Of a stretch of DNA of 64,000 bases, positions 10,672-20,706 are shown one piece after another (positions within the stretch are counted from its first letter, which is position 1; the number at the start of each line of letters is the position of its first letter). A model generated the notes under the pieces. It saw nothing but the letters and a program-made list of their open reading frames with translations, made no database searches and had not been told where the DNA came from. This DNA comes from Marinomonas phaeophyticola. GTDB lineage: Bacteria > Pseudomonadota > Gammaproteobacteria > Pseudomonadales > Marinomonadaceae. The stretch is from positions 496,001 through 560,000 of the forward strand of contig NZ_JAPUBN010000013.1 of NCBI RefSeq assembly GCF_026966905.1, given 5' to 3'. The position numbers were made by a program, and so were the translations under genes.

Positions 10672-11415
10672 ATGCCTACAGTTTCTATGCGCGACCTGTT
10701 ATTGGTTGGATCACACTTTGGTCACCAAACTCGTTATTGGAATCCAAAAATGAAACCTTTCATTTTTGGTGCTCGTAACAAGATCCATATTATTAACTTG
10801 GAGCACACTGTTCCAGCTCTTAACGATGCTTTAGCATTAGTTAAAAAAATGGCTGAAAACAAAAACAAAGTTTTGTTTGTTGGTACTAAACGTGCTGCAT
10901 CGAAGACAATTAAAGAGCAAGCGGCTCGTTCTTCTATGCCATACGTTAATCACCGTTGGTTAGGTGGTATGTTAACTAACTACAAAACAATCCGTGCTTC
11001 TATCAAACGTTTGCGTGAACTTGAAGGTCAAATGACTGACGGTACATTCGAAAAATTGACTAAAAAAGAAGCGTTGATGCGTACTCGTGAGCTTGAAAAA
11101 CTTGAGCTTTCTATGGGTGGTATCAAGGATATGGGCGGCTTGCCAGATATTCTTTTTGTAGTTGATGTTGATCATGAGCGTATTGCGATCAAAGAAGCTA
11201 ACAAATTAGGTATCCCAGTTATTGGTATTGTTGATACAAACAGCAATCCAGATGGTATTGATTATATCATCCCTGCAAACGATGATGCGATTCGTGCGGT
11301 ACAGTTGTACGTTACGGCATTCGCGGATGCTGTTCTAGAGGGTCGCAGCGCGACAGCTGGTACAGCCGATGAGTTTGTTGAAGTAAACGAAGCGGCTGAA
11401 GTAGAAGCTAAGTAA
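10672..11415 (+). CDS. rpsB: 30S ribosomal protein S2
   Basis: A structural protein of the small subunit, required for S1 binding. Family signatures are clear: [41 protein letters not shown] at the N-terminus in pieces, [14 protein letters not shown], and [21 protein letters not shown] near the end. Length 247 and an acidic C-terminal tail fit. The SD AAGGATAG lies upstream of ATG. It is first in the rpsB-tsf-pyrH-frr cluster. Confidence 0.99.
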   Translation: MPTVSMRDLLLVGSHFGHQTRYWNPKMKPFIFGARNKIHIINLEHTVPALNDALALVKKMAENKNKVLFVGTKRAASKTIKEQAARSSMPYVNHRWLGGMLTNYKTIRASIKRLRELEGQMTDGTFEKLTKKEALMRTRELEKLELSMGGIKDMGGLPDILFVVDVDHERIAIKEANKLGIPVIGIVDTNSNPDGIDYIIPANDDAIRAVQLYVTAFADAVLEGRSATAGTADEFVEVNEAAEVEAK

Positions 11416-11433
11416 TAGCTTGCTCTAGTTTCG

Positions 11434-11458
11434 AAAGGGGGGCATCGCCCCCTTTTTT
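11434..11458 (+). terminator. Rho-independent terminator/attenuator between rpsB and tsf
   Basis: GGGGGC (11438-11443) and GCCCCC (11447-11452) close a three-base loop; flanking A and T residues extend the stem, and six T residues follow. Position just after rpsB matches the partial terminator known in E. coli, which lowers tsf expression relative to rpsB. Confidence 0.85.
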
Positions 11459-11489
11459 AAATTTGAAATCGTATTTGAGAGGATTTGAC

Positions 11490-12350
11490 ATGGCAGCAGT
11501 ATCTGCAGCATTAGTAAAAGAGCTACGTGAACGTACCAGCCTTGGCATGATGGAGTGTAAAAAAGCACTTGTTGCAGCTGGTGGTGATATCGAAGCAGCA
11601 ATTGAAGAACTTCGTAAAACAAGTGGTATGAAGGCGGCTAAAAAAGCTGGTCGTACTGCCGCTGAGGGCGTTATGGTTTTGCGTCTTGCAGAAGATAATT
11701 CCTACGGTGTGTTGGTTGAAATAAACTCAGAAACAGATTTTGCTAGTCGTGATGCTGGTTTTATTGCATTCGCTAATAAAGTAGCTGATGTTGCTTTTGA
11801 AACAAAAGAAACAAGTGTTGCGACTTTACTTGCTGGTGAAATTGGTGAGCTTCGCGAAGCGCTTGTTCAAAAGATTGGTGAGAACATCGCTCCTCGTCGC
11901 ATCGAAATTATCGAAGGCGGTTTGGTTGGTGGTTATTTGCACGGAAATGGTCAGATTGCTGTATTGACGCAACTTGAAGGTGGCGACGCTGAATTGGCTA
12001 AAGATATTTCTATGCATATCGCAGCGGTTTCCCCACGTGTTGTTCGTGGTGATGATATGCCTGCAGAAGTATTGACTAAAGAAGAAGAAATTATTCGTGC
12101 GCAACCAGATATGGCGGGTAAACCTGCTGAAATCGTTGATAAAATGATTGTTGGTCGTATGAAAAAATTCTTGGCTGAAAACAGTCTAATTGAACAGCCT
12201 TTTGTTAAAAACCCAGACGTTAAAGTGGGTCAATTAGCGAAAGATGCTGGAGCTACTATTACTTCTTTCATTCGTTTGGAAGTTGGTGAAGGTATTGAAG
12301 TTGCTGAAGTTGATTTCGCTGCTGAAGTTGCTGCACAGCTTAAAGGCTAA
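11490..12350 (+). CDS. tsf: Translation elongation factor Ts
   Basis: The guanine-nucleotide exchange factor for EF-Tu. The UBA-like N-terminus ([22 protein letters not shown]) and the core TDFxxR-type segment ([15 protein letters not shown]) are present. ATG 11490 is chosen because GAGAGGA lies just upstream and it gives the standard N-terminus; an upstream in-frame start (11463) lies inside the terminator region and is unlikely. Length 286 is typical. It is followed by a strong terminator. Confidence 0.98.
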   Translation: MAAVSAALVKELRERTSLGMMECKKALVAAGGDIEAAIEELRKTSGMKAAKKAGRTAAEGVMVLRLAEDNSYGVLVEINSETDFASRDAGFIAFANKVADVAFETKETSVATLLAGEIGELREALVQKIGENIAPRRIEIIEGGLVGGYLHGNGQIAVLTQLEGGDAELAKDISMHIAAVSPRVVRGDDMPAEVLTKEEEIIRAQPDMAGKPAEIVDKMIVGRMKKFLAENSLIEQPFVKNPDVKVGQLAKDAGATITSFIRLEVGEGIEVAEVDFAAEVAAQLKG

Positions 12351-12370
12351 TTCTTAAAGAATTCGTCTAC

Positions 12371-12405
12371 TATAAAAAGGGGCAGCTTGACTGCCCCTTT
12401 TTATA
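12371..12405 (+). terminator. Rho-independent terminator after tsf
   Basis: TATAAAAAGGGGCAG (12371-12385) pairs perfectly with CTGCCCCTTTTTATA (12391-12405), 15 bp with a five-base loop and T residues within the 3' arm. The A-rich 5' arm makes it potentially active on both strands. Confidence 0.9.
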
Positions 12406-12475
12406 GCTATCACTTTTATACTTCGTTAAATGTTAATATCAATTTAATAAACTATTCCCAATCAGAGGTGAGAAT

Positions 12476-13198
12476 ATGCCTAAAGTTAAAAGCGCACAAT
12501 ACAAAAGAATCCTATTGAAACTCAGTGGTGAAGCTTTGATGGGGGATGAAAAATTTGGTATCGATCCAAAGGTTTTGAACCGAATCGCTTTAGAGATTGG
12601 TCAGCTCCGTGGTATAGGTGTTGAAGTTGGGATTGTTATTGGTGGTGGTAATTTGTTTCGTGGGCAAGCATTAAGTGAAGCCGGCATGGATCGAGTGACA
12701 GGTGATCACATGGGGATGCTGGCGACCGTAATGAATGCTTTGGCGATGCGTGATGCGCTTGAAAGAGCAAATATTGCTACTCGCGTTATGTCTGCTATTA
12801 CTATGACCGGTATTGTCGAGCCATACGACAGACGACGAGCTATGCGTTTAATGAAAGAAGGTGATGTTTTAATCTTTTCGGCTGGTACAGGTAACCCTTT
12901 CTTTACAACAGATTCTGCGGCATGCCTTCGCGGTATTGAAATTGATGCGGACGTTGTTCTTAAAGCAACAAAAGTAGACGGTGTATACTCAGCGGATCCA
13001 ATGAAAGAACCTGATGCTGTAAAATATGATACTTTAAGTTATGATGAGGTCTTAGAAAAACAATTAGGAGTCATGGACTTAACGGCTATTTGTTTAACAA
13101 GAGATCATCATATGCCTGTGCGCGTATTTAATATGAATAAACCTGGTGCGTTGATTAACATCATGGTTGGTGGTGATGAAGGTACAGTAATTAAGTGA
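12476..13198 (+). CDS. pyrH: UMP kinase
   Basis: Phosphorylates UMP to UDP, feeding nucleotide and UDP-sugar synthesis. Amino-acid kinase family motifs are present: [13 protein letters not shown] near the N-terminus, [11 protein letters not shown] for phosphate binding and [20 protein letters not shown]. The C-terminal [19 protein letters not shown] segment is also typical. Length 240 matches the family. The SD AGAGGTGAG precedes ATG; frr begins 8 bases after its stop, so the two are cotranscribed. Confidence 0.98.
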   Translation: MPKVKSAQYKRILLKLSGEALMGDEKFGIDPKVLNRIALEIGQLRGIGVEVGIVIGGGNLFRGQALSEAGMDRVTGDHMGMLATVMNALAMRDALERANIATRVMSAITMTGIVEPYDRRRAMRLMKEGDVLIFSAGTGNPFFTTDSAACLRGIEIDADVVLKATKVDGVYSADPMKEPDAVKYDTLSYDEVLEKQLGVMDLTAICLTRDHHMPVRVFNMNKPGALINIMVGGDEGTVIK

Positions 13199-13205
13199 GG
13201 TTATT

Positions 13206-13763
13206 ATGATTAACGAAATTCTTCAAGATGCTGAAAGTCGAATGGCAAAAGCGGTAACATCTGTTGAGACAGCATTTAAAAAAATCCGCACAGGTCGAGC
13301 TCATCCGAGCATTCTTGACCCAGTGAAAGTGAATTACTATGGCTCAGAGACGCCTTTGAACCAAATTGCAAATATTACCGTCGAAGATGCTCGTACATTA
13401 GGTATCTCTCCTTGGGAAAGCAATCTAGTGCCTGAAATCGAAAAAGCGATCATGAAGTCAGATTTAGGCTTGAATCCATCTACGACTGGTGGATTGATTC
13501 GTATTCCTATGCCGGCACTAACCGAAGAAACGCGTAAAAACTACATCAAGCAAGCTCGCGCGGAAGCGGAGAATGGTCGTATTGCTATTCGAAATATTCG
13601 TCGAGATGCTAATGGTAGTTTGAAAGACTTGGTAAAAGAAAAAGAAATTTCTGAAGATGAAGAGCGTCGCGGCCAAGATCAAGTTCAAAAAATGACAGAT
13701 AAATATGTCGCTAGTATTGAAGAGCGTTTGACGCTAAAAGAAAAAGATCTAATGGAAATCTAA
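13206..13763 (+). CDS. frr: Ribosome recycling factor
   Basis: Splits post-termination ribosomes together with EF-G. The sequence shows the long helical-bundle character and the signatures [13 protein letters not shown] and [30 protein letters not shown] (in part), which belong only to this family. Length 185 is standard. It is the last gene before a terminator and follows pyrH by 7 bases. Confidence 0.98.
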   Translation: MINEILQDAESRMAKAVTSVETAFKKIRTGRAHPSILDPVKVNYYGSETPLNQIANITVEDARTLGISPWESNLVPEIEKAIMKSDLGLNPSTTGGLIRIPMPALTEETRKNYIKQARAEAENGRIAIRNIRRDANGSLKDLVKEKEISEDEERRGQDQVQKMTDKYVASIEERLTLKEKDLMEI

Positions 13764-13771
13764 CGTGGACT

Positions 13772-13797
13772 GCGGGAAGCTTTGTTTCCCGCTTTTT
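13772..13797 (+). terminator. Rho-independent terminator after frr
   Basis: GCGGGAA (13772-13778) and TTCCCGC (13786-13792) form a 7-bp stem followed by five T residues. It lies only about 20 bases before uppS, so readthrough or a promoter within the gap must serve the envelope genes downstream. Confidence 0.82.
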
Positions 13798-13817
13798 GCA
13801 TTTGATTGGGTAATACT

Positions 13818-14549
13818 ATGTCTCAAACTTCGGCAAGCGAATTTGCTAAGCCACTTCCTCCAGCTCATATTGCAATCATTATGGATGGTAATAACCGTTG
13901 GGCAAAGAAAAAGCACTTACCCAGTGTGGCTGGTCATAAAGCGGGTGCTGCAGCGGTTCGCAAAACAGTGGAAGCCGCAGCAGAGGCGGGAGTTAAAGTG
14001 TTAACGCTATTTGCTTTCTCGAGTGAAAATTGGCAACGACCAAAAGTAGAAGTTGAGGGGTTGATGTCTCTTTTTATGCGCTCTTTGAAAAAAGAAGCTA
14101 AGCGCTTAAAAGAACATAATATTCGACTACGAGTCATTGGCGATTTGTCTCAGTTTAGTCCCGCGTTACAGGAACAAATTCGACTCTCCGAATTGGAGAC
14201 CTCATCAAATGTTGGGATGTCTTTGGTTATTGCGGCGAATTATGGCGGACGTTGGGACATTACTCAGGCAGCAAAGCGCTTGTGTCAATCTGTTCTGGAA
14301 GGAGAAATTTCAATTGATGATATCAATGAAACGAGAATTGGCGAACATATTCAGTTGGCAGACCTTCCTCCACCAGATTTACTTATTCGTACTTCAGGTG
14401 AAGAGCGATTAAGTAATTTTTTACTATGGCAAACGGCTTATTCTGAATTCGTCTTTTTGCCAGTACTCTGGCCAGATTTTGATAGGGCTCAATTCGATGA
14501 AGCCCTAACCATTTATCATGGTCGCCAACGTCGTTATGGTGGGCGTTAA
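13818..14549 (+). CDS. uppS: Undecaprenyl diphosphate synthase
   Basis: A cis-prenyltransferase that makes the C55 carrier lipid for peptidoglycan and O-antigen. The first conserved region is AIIMDGNNRWAKKK with catalytic Asp23; later regions FAFSSENWQRP and LIRTSGEERLSNFLLWQTAYSE match, with minor changes (GNNRW instead of GNGRW, RTSGEE instead of RTGGEx). ATG 13818 gives the expected 243 aa; the in-frame TTG at 13806 is less likely. It leads a run of envelope genes. Confidence 0.96.
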   Translation: MSQTSASEFAKPLPPAHIAIIMDGNNRWAKKKHLPSVAGHKAGAAAVRKTVEAAAEAGVKVLTLFAFSSENWQRPKVEVEGLMSLFMRSLKKEAKRLKEHNIRLRVIGDLSQFSPALQEQIRLSELETSSNVGMSLVIAANYGGRWDITQAAKRLCQSVLEGEISIDDINETRIGEHIQLADLPPPDLLIRTSGEERLSNFLLWQTAYSEFVFLPVLWPDFDRAQFDEALTIYHGRQRRYGGR

Positions 14550-14551
14550 TT

Positions 14552-15355
14552 ATGTTATTACCAAGAATTTTTAGTGCAATAGCCATGGTCGTTGTTTTTT
14601 TATTTGGATTATTTGTTTTAGATAAAACAGGGTTCATGTTGTTTCTTGGAAGTGTGGTCATGGTCGCCGCTTGGGAGTGGGCTCGATTATCCGATATTGC
14701 AACTCAAAAAGGTCGAGTTGCTTTTGCTGGAATGACTGGCACTATGCTTTATGGCGTTCATATATTCTTTCTAGAGGCTTATGTACTCTATTTGGCTCCA
14801 ATCTTATGGATAGGGGCATTTGTATGGGTATATCGTTATCCAAAGGTCACTGGTTGGGGGAGCTCTATCGTTCGATTGCTGTTTGGCTTGTCTATTCTAG
14901 TAACTACCTGGTCGGCCTTTGTCGTGTTAAAAGATCAAGCAAACTTTGTTACTTGGACTTTAATTCTTATGGGGCTTATTTGGGGGGCGGATACGGGCGC
15001 TTACTTTGCCGGAAGACGTTTTGGAAAGACTAAATTGGCGCGTCATGTTAGTCCTGGGAAATCTTGGGAAGGCGTCTTTGGCGGCCTTTTGTTAACGCAA
15101 TGCGGTGTCGCTGTTTTCAGTTTTTATGAAGGCCTTTCAATTAGTGCCTGGCTGCTCTTTGCCGTTATAGCCTTAGTTACGGTTGTTGTATCTGTATTGG
15201 GTGATTTAACTGAAAGTCTGTTTAAGCGTCATGCTGGTGTAAAAGATTCAAGTCATTTGATTCCAGGGCATGGAGGGGTCTTAGATCGAGTTGATAGTTT
15301 AACATCTGCATCCCCTATTTTTGTGTTACTTCTTGGTATGGCTGGGTGGTTGTGA
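14552..15355 (+). CDS. cdsA: Phosphatidate cytidylyltransferase (CDP-diglyceride synthase)
   Basis: Makes CDP-diacylglycerol, precursor of all phospholipids, at the inner membrane. It is polytopic, with repeated hydrophobic helices, and carries the CDS signature near the C-terminus (KRHAGVKDSSHLIPGHGGVLDRVDSL in pieces). Length 267 is normal. It starts 2 bases after uppS stops, and its TGA overlaps the GTG start of dxr, so translation is coupled. Confidence 0.96.
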   Translation: MLLPRIFSAIAMVVVFLFGLFVLDKTGFMLFLGSVVMVAAWEWARLSDIATQKGRVAFAGMTGTMLYGVHIFFLEAYVLYLAPILWIGAFVWVYRYPKVTGWGSSIVRLLFGLSILVTTWSAFVVLKDQANFVTWTLILMGLIWGADTGAYFAGRRFGKTKLARHVSPGKSWEGVFGGLLLTQCGVAVFSFYEGLSISAWLLFAVIALVTVVVSVLGDLTESLFKRHAGVKDSSHLIPGHGGVLDRVDSLTSASPIFVLLLGMAGWL

Positions 15356-16530
15356 AGCAATCAATTTGTTTATTGGGAGCCACGGGATCTATTGGTGATA
15401 GTACATTAGATGTTATTCGACAGCACCCCGAAAAATACTCGTTATTTGCCGTTGCGGCGAATACCAATGTCGATAAGATGGTGCATATCTGTCGTACGTT
15501 TCGGCCTGCTGTTGCCGTGATGGGTAGTGCTGAGGCGCGTGATGAGTTAGTGCGTCGTTGTGAAGGTCTAAATATTGAGTTCGAGTGGGGTGAAGAGGCA
15601 ATGTGTGCGATTGCTTCCGCCGCTGAAGTAGACCAAGTAATGGCCGCCATTATGGGGTTTGCAGGCTTGATGCCGACATTGTCTGCTATACGTGCAAAAA
15701 AACGCATTCTTCTCGCAAATAAAGAATCTTTAGTTACGGCTGGTAAGCTGTTTATGGATGAAATAGCTCGCTTTAATGTGACTTTAATGCCGATTGATAG
15801 TGAGCATAATGCTATTTTTCAATGCCTTCCTCAAAATGAAAATGGTTTTAGTAAATCTCATGTGTCAAAACTGCTCCTAACGGCTTCTGGAGGTCCATTT
15901 AAAGATTGGTCTTTAGCGGATATGAGGGAGGTGACTCCTGCCCAAGCCTGTAATCATCCGAATTGGTCGATGGGGCAAAAGATATCAGTAGATTCAGCTA
16001 GTTTAATGAATAAAGGCTTAGAATTGATAGAGGCATGTTGGCTGTTTGATATGTCTCCTCATGATATCGATGTTGTTGTACATCCTCAAAGCATCGTTCA
16101 TTCTATGGTGTCATATAAAGACGGGTCGGTTATTGCACAAATGGGGGTTCCAGATATGAAGGTGCCTATAGCCTATGGGATGTCATGGCCTAATAGAATT
16201 ACTACCGGGGTCGCGCAGTTGAACTTGATGGATGTCGCGACTCTTGAGTTTAGTAAGCCAGATTTAGAGCGCTTTCCTAATCTAAAATTGGCGGCGGATG
16301 CTTGGTTCATAGGTGGGACCGCAATGGCGCATTTAAATGCAGCGAATGAAGTGGCGGTTGATGCATTTTTAAATAATAGAATTGGCTTTTTAGACATATC
16401 AAAGATAAATGAACGTGTTTTGAATGAACTGCCGACGCTCGCTGTTACCAATTTAGAAAGAGTGTTCGAAGGTGATAGAATCGCACGAAATTTAGCTGAA
16501 ACAATCGTTCAATCTGGGAAGTATTTGTGA
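15352..16530 (+). CDS. dxr: 1-deoxy-D-xylulose 5-phosphate reductoisomerase
   Basis: The first committed step of the MEP isoprenoid pathway (DXP to MEP, NADPH dependent). Visible motifs are the NADPH-binding LLGATGSIGDSTLDV, the metal-site segment MPIDSEHNAIFQ and the active-site region VDSASLMNKGLELIEACWLF. GTG 15352 overlaps the cdsA stop as GTGA; an in-frame GTG two codons upstream is the alternative. Length 392. It works with ispD and ispF at about 42-43 kb. Confidence 0.96.
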   Translation: MKQSICLLGATGSIGDSTLDVIRQHPEKYSLFAVAANTNVDKMVHICRTFRPAVAVMGSAEARDELVRRCEGLNIEFEWGEEAMCAIASAAEVDQVMAAIMGFAGLMPTLSAIRAKKRILLANKESLVTAGKLFMDEIARFNVTLMPIDSEHNAIFQCLPQNENGFSKSHVSKLLLTASGGPFKDWSLADMREVTPAQACNHPNWSMGQKISVDSASLMNKGLELIEACWLFDMSPHDIDVVVHPQSIVHSMVSYKDGSVIAQMGVPDMKVPIAYGMSWPNRITTGVAQLNLMDVATLEFSKPDLERFPNLKLAADAWFIGGTAMAHLNAANEVAVDAFLNNRIGFLDISKINERVLNELPTLAVTNLERVFEGDRIARNLAETIVQSGKYL

Positions 16531-17873
16531 TTCAAACAATTTTATCTATCGCTGTCGCATTGGGCATACTGATTACGTTTCATGAATTCGGGCATTATTA
16601 CATTGCTCGTCGATGCGGAGTAAAGGTGCTACGGTTTTCAGTTGGTTTTGGCAAGCCGATTTATACCTATGTTAATAATCAAGGAACGGAATTCACCCTA
16701 GCGATGATCCCTTTAGGGGGGTATGTGCGCATGCTAGATGAGAGAGAGGGAGACGTTATTGAAACTGAAAAACATTTGGCATTTAATCAAAAAAGTGTTT
16801 TTCAGCGGTTTTCTATTGTGGCAGCAGGGCCCATTGCGAATTTTATTTTAGCGGCCTTCTTTTATTTTTGTGTGGCATTACTGGGGGTTCAATCTTTGTC
16901 ACCGATTGTTGGATCTATTGTTCCTGATTCTCCAGTTTCTACAATACAGATTGAAGAGGGCGATGAAATTATTAAAATTAATGGCCAAGTGACTAGATCT
17001 TGGACAGAGATCAACTTAGCGCTTGCTTCATTGATTGGTCAAAGTGGTCCTATTTATGTGGAGTACTTAAATACAGCTACAAACCGTACTTATACGGAGC
17101 AAGTCTATCTAGATGAATGGCTCAAGGGTGGAGAAATCTCTAATTTAGTGAGTTCTTTTGGTTTTTTGCCTAGGCGTCCTGTTATCCCATTGATAATAGA
17201 TCAAGTGATTGACAGTGGTGCAGGGCAGAGAGCGGGCATACTGGTAGGAGATCAGATTGTTGAAGTTAACTCGCAATCGATAGAGAATTGGCTAGATTTT
17301 GTAAATGTGGTTCAAATTAGCCCTAATATCGATATACAGTTACAACTTATTCGTGAAGGCAACGAAATATCGTTGACGTTAAGGCCTGATACGAAAGAAA
17401 CTAAGCAAGGTATTGTGGGTTATGTAGGGCTTGCAGCGAAACCTGTTAAGTTAAGTGAAGATTGGTATAGAACTGTTGAGTATTCACCTTGGTCAGCGAT
17501 GCAATATGGTGTGCAGCAGACTTGGTCAATGATTGGATTAACCTTCTCTTCGGTTGTTAAAATGGTGAAAGGGTTGATATCAATAGATAATCTATCAGGC
17601 CCTATAACTATTGCTAAGGTGGCGAGTTCATCAGCGGATTCTGGAATACAGTCATTTTTGACTTTTTTAGCCTATCTAAGTGTTAGCTTAGGTGTCCTTA
17701 ATTTATTACCCATACCAATGCTAGATGGTGGTCATTTATTGTTTTTTAGTATTGAAGCCATACGAAAAAAACCGGTGTCTGAACGGTTTCAATTAATTGC
17801 TTATAAATTAGGCGCATTTCTTTTATTTACATTGATGGCCGTTGCCATTTTTAATGATATTGCACGACTTTAG
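16527..17873 (+). CDS. rseP: Site-2 intramembrane zinc protease RseP
   Basis: Cleaves the anti-sigma factor RseA inside the inner membrane after DegS, releasing sigma-E. The zinc motif HEFGH (residues 19-23) lies in the first TM helix, and the third ligand is in LLPIPMLDGGH (Asp400). Two tandem PDZ domains lie between them, as in the RseP family. Length 448 is typical. Its GTG start overlaps the dxr stop, and bamA follows 11 bases after its stop, linking envelope stress control to outer-membrane assembly. Confidence 0.96.
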   Translation: MIQTILSIAVALGILITFHEFGHYYIARRCGVKVLRFSVGFGKPIYTYVNNQGTEFTLAMIPLGGYVRMLDEREGDVIETEKHLAFNQKSVFQRFSIVAAGPIANFILAAFFYFCVALLGVQSLSPIVGSIVPDSPVSTIQIEEGDEIIKINGQVTRSWTEINLALASLIGQSGPIYVEYLNTATNRTYTEQVYLDEWLKGGEISNLVSSFGFLPRRPVIPLIIDQVIDSGAGQRAGILVGDQIVEVNSQSIENWLDFVNVVQISPNIDIQLQLIREGNEISLTLRPDTKETKQGIVGYVGLAAKPVKLSEDWYRTVEYSPWSAMQYGVQQTWSMIGLTFSSVVKMVKGLISIDNLSGPITIAKVASSSADSGIQSFLTFLAYLSVSLGVLNLLPIPMLDGGHLLFFSIEAIRKKPVSERFQLIAYKLGAFLLFTLMAVAIFNDIARL

Positions 17874-17884
17874 AGAGGTTGTTG

Positions 17885-20200
17885 GTGAAGTTTTTTATTG
17901 CGTTATTCTTGAGCGTATTAAGTACACATAGCCTGTCCAAAAATATAGATGATGTTCGAGTTGATGGATTAGTGAAAATGCTCCCAGCTAAAGCATTTGA
18001 AGTTATTGGCTTTCAGCAAGATCAGGCTTACAACTCCGATCAGGTCCATCAAGCGATTAAAAAATTGTTTGGAACCGGATATTTTAGTGATATCGATGTA
18101 TTGGAAGAAAATGGGGTATTGATTTTTAATGTTGTTGAGCGCCCTTCAATCGGCGAGTTAGAAATTGAAGGTAACGATTTGATTTCTTTGGAAGATTTAA
18201 AGCGAGGGCTTAAATCGTCGGGTTTAGAAGTTGGAGAAATATACAAACCTGACTCCTTGAATCAAATAGAGCAAGAGTTACAGCGCCAGTATTATGCTTT
18301 GGGACGTTACAGTGCCAAAGTAGAGCTGCAAGTGACTCCTATGCTTCGGAATCGAGTGAAGGTAAATGTAAATATTTCTGAAGGCGCTACCGCTAAAATT
18401 GTGCATATTAATTTAGTTGGCAATAGCGCTTTTACGGATGAAGAGGCCACGCGCTTTTTCGAATCAAGAGAAACGGGCTTTTTTAACCCTTTTAGTAGCG
18501 CCGATGAATACGCTAAACAAAAAATTCAAGGGGATTTGGAAAAACTGAGAAGCTTCTATCTTGATCGTGGTTATTTAGACTTTCAGTTAGTTTCTAGTCA
18601 GGTCAGCTTGTCCATAGATAAGAAAGAAGTGTATGTCGTTATTAATATCGAAGAAGGTACTCCTTACATTATTGATAGCGTTGCCTTAAATGGAAATTTG
18701 ATTCTACCAGAAGAAAAAGTGCTAGAGCAGATTAAGCAAAAATCGGGTGATCTTTTTTCTAGAAAGGAAGCGACCTCTACAATGGATCGTATTTCAACCT
18801 TGCTAGGGGATGAAGGCTATTTATTCACCAATGTAAACTTGATTCCCGAAAAGTTAGGCGACCATAGATTAAAACTGACGTATCACGTGACACCAGGTCC
18901 TCAAGTTTATGTCAGACGGATCACGTTCTCGGGTAATAATGAAACGACGGATGAAGTCCTAAGACGAGAAATTACACAATTTGAAGGCAGTTTAGCCAGT
19001 CATACAAAAATTCAATCATCAAAGCGTAGATTGGAACGTTTAGGTTTTTTTGGGAAAGTTGATTTAAGAACGGTCCCTGTTCAAGGTACGACAGATCAAG
19101 TCGACCTGAATATTACTGTGGAAGAGCAAGCGTCGGGCAGTATTCAAGCGAGTGTGGGTTATTCGCAAGAGAGCGGTACAGTGTTAGGTTTTGGTATTTC
19201 TAAAAGGAACTTTTTAGGTACGGGTAATAAGCTTTCATTTAATGCGAGTCGAACTAACCAATCGCAGGATTATAACCTTTCATATGACAATCCGTATTTC
19301 ACTGTAGATGGGGTAAGTCGAGGTTTTGATTTGTTTTATCAAGTCAGTGACCATGATAATGATGATGTTGAGGATTATGATTTAGATGTTATTGGTGCCA
19401 GTGTTCGTTTTGGTTATCCGTTAACAGATACTCAAAGATTAAGTTTTGGTTTAACTGTGAAAGAGACTACAGTGGCGTTGGGTTCTGATCCGTCGAATGA
19501 AACCTTATCTTATACGACGGAGCATGGTGATGCTTATGATGATCTAATTGCTAACCTAACTTGGACTGATAACGATTTGATTGGTGGTGTTCTGCCTACA
19601 AATGGTTACTCTACTAAACTGAGCTTTAACTTAGCGTTACCTGCTGGTGATCAGCAATACGGCAAAATCGACTTGACGAGCCAAAAATATTGGAATCTAG
19701 ATGAATCTAATTTGTGGCTATTTCGTTTGAAAGGTCGAGCGGGTTATGGTTTTGGTTACGGAGATTCAGATGAACTGCCGTTCTTTGAAAACTATTTTGC
19801 TGGTGGTAGTTCAACGGTACGAGGTTTTGAAGGATCATCTTTAGGGCCTAAGAACTCCTATCCATCAGGCAGTACCGAATCCTCTTCTGCAATAGGTGGT
19901 AATATTTTGATGGCCGCAACGGCTGAGTTTATCTTTCCTTTACCTATGGTCGAAGACCATAAATCCGTACGGACATCTATATTTCTTGATGCGGGTAATG
20001 TATTTACCGAAAATTGTTATGCTGGTAATGATCAATGCAGTGAAGGTGTAGATTTCAATGAGATACGTTATAGCATTGGTATTAATTGGACTTGGATAAC
20101 GCCAATTGCGCCGTTGTCTTTTAATTTTGCGCAGTCTCTTAATTCTAAAACTGGTGATTCAACCGACTTCTTCCAGTTTCAGTTAGGAACGACTTTCTAA
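17885..20200 (+). CDS. bamA: Outer-membrane protein assembly factor BamA
   Basis: The core of the BAM complex that inserts beta-barrel proteins. A signal peptide is visible (about 20 residues ending near HSLS), followed by five POTRA domains and a C-terminal Omp85 barrel with the VRGF motif of loop 6 (STVRGFEGSSLGP) and a terminal Phe. GTG 17885 is chosen because AGAGAGG lies 6 bases before it; in-frame TTGs at 17879 and 17882 are alternatives. Length 771 is somewhat shorter than E. coli (810). Confidence 0.97.
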   Translation: MKFFIALFLSVLSTHSLSKNIDDVRVDGLVKMLPAKAFEVIGFQQDQAYNSDQVHQAIKKLFGTGYFSDIDVLEENGVLIFNVVERPSIGELEIEGNDLISLEDLKRGLKSSGLEVGEIYKPDSLNQIEQELQRQYYALGRYSAKVELQVTPMLRNRVKVNVNISEGATAKIVHINLVGNSAFTDEEATRFFESRETGFFNPFSSADEYAKQKIQGDLEKLRSFYLDRGYLDFQLVSSQVSLSIDKKEVYVVINIEEGTPYIIDSVALNGNLILPEEKVLEQIKQKSGDLFSRKEATSTMDRISTLLGDEGYLFTNVNLIPEKLGDHRLKLTYHVTPGPQVYVRRITFSGNNETTDEVLRREITQFEGSLASHTKIQSSKRRLERLGFFGKVDLRTVPVQGTTDQVDLNITVEEQASGSIQASVGYSQESGTVLGFGISKRNFLGTGNKLSFNASRTNQSQDYNLSYDNPYFTVDGVSRGFDLFYQVSDHDNDDVEDYDLDVIGASVRFGYPLTDTQRLSFGLTVKETTVALGSDPSNETLSYTTEHGDAYDDLIANLTWTDNDLIGGVLPTNGYSTKLSFNLALPAGDQQYGKIDLTSQKYWNLDESNLWLFRLKGRAGYGFGYGDSDELPFFENYFAGGSSTVRGFEGSSLGPKNSYPSGSTESSSAIGGNILMAATAEFIFPLPMVEDHKSVRTSIFLDAGNVFTENCYAGNDQCSEGVDFNEIRYSIGINWTWITPIAPLSFNFAQSLNSKTGDSTDFFQFQLGTTF

Positions 20201-20209
20201 GGGGTAATC

Positions 20210-20704
20210 ATGAAAAATGTTTTTGGTTTAGTTTTTGGTCTTATGTTGTCATTTTCTAGTTTTGCAACGGAAGTGGCGGTGATTGATTTTAGAGGGGCAT
20301 TATTACAAAGTGATAAAGGCCAAGCGGCGGCAGTCGAACCTAGAAAGCAAGTGCGTAATATGGAAAATCAATTGAATAGCGCACGAAAAGAATTGGATGA
20401 TTTTGCTAAAAACTTAAAAAAAGAAGAATTAACCATCGCTCCAGAAGAGTATCAAAAGCGCCTTCAAGAGTTAAATCAACGTGATGTGGCTATACGGAAT
20501 ATGGCAGCAAATATGCAGAGGCAAGCGAAGCAGATGGAGCAAGAACTTGTTGATTCTTTATCTCCTGCAGCGGAAGTGATTTTAAAAGATTTGATTGCCG
20601 AAAAAAAACTGGATTTAGTATTAAACCGCCAGTTAAGTCTTTATGCTAATGCAGGTGTTGACCTAACGGCTGAGTTTGTTAAAAGGTTAAATGGAGCTAA
20701 ATAA
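20210..20704 (+). CDS. skp: Periplasmic chaperone Skp/OmpH
   Basis: Holds unfolded outer-membrane proteins on their way to BamA. There is a clear signal peptide (MKNVFGLVFGLMLSFSSFA), a mature start TEVAVIDFRGALLQSDKGQ typical of OmpH, then a long charged coiled-coil (about residues 50-120). Length 164 fits. It contains an intact run of eight A residues (20601-20608) read in frame as EKKL, useful as a control for the frameshifts described below. Confidence 0.95.
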   Translation: MKNVFGLVFGLMLSFSSFATEVAVIDFRGALLQSDKGQAAAVEPRKQVRNMENQLNSARKELDDFAKNLKKEELTIAPEEYQKRLQELNQRDVAIRNMAANMQRQAKQMEQELVDSLSPAAEVILKDLIAEKKLDLVLNRQLSLYANAGVDLTAEFVKRLNGAK

Positions 20705-20706
20705 CA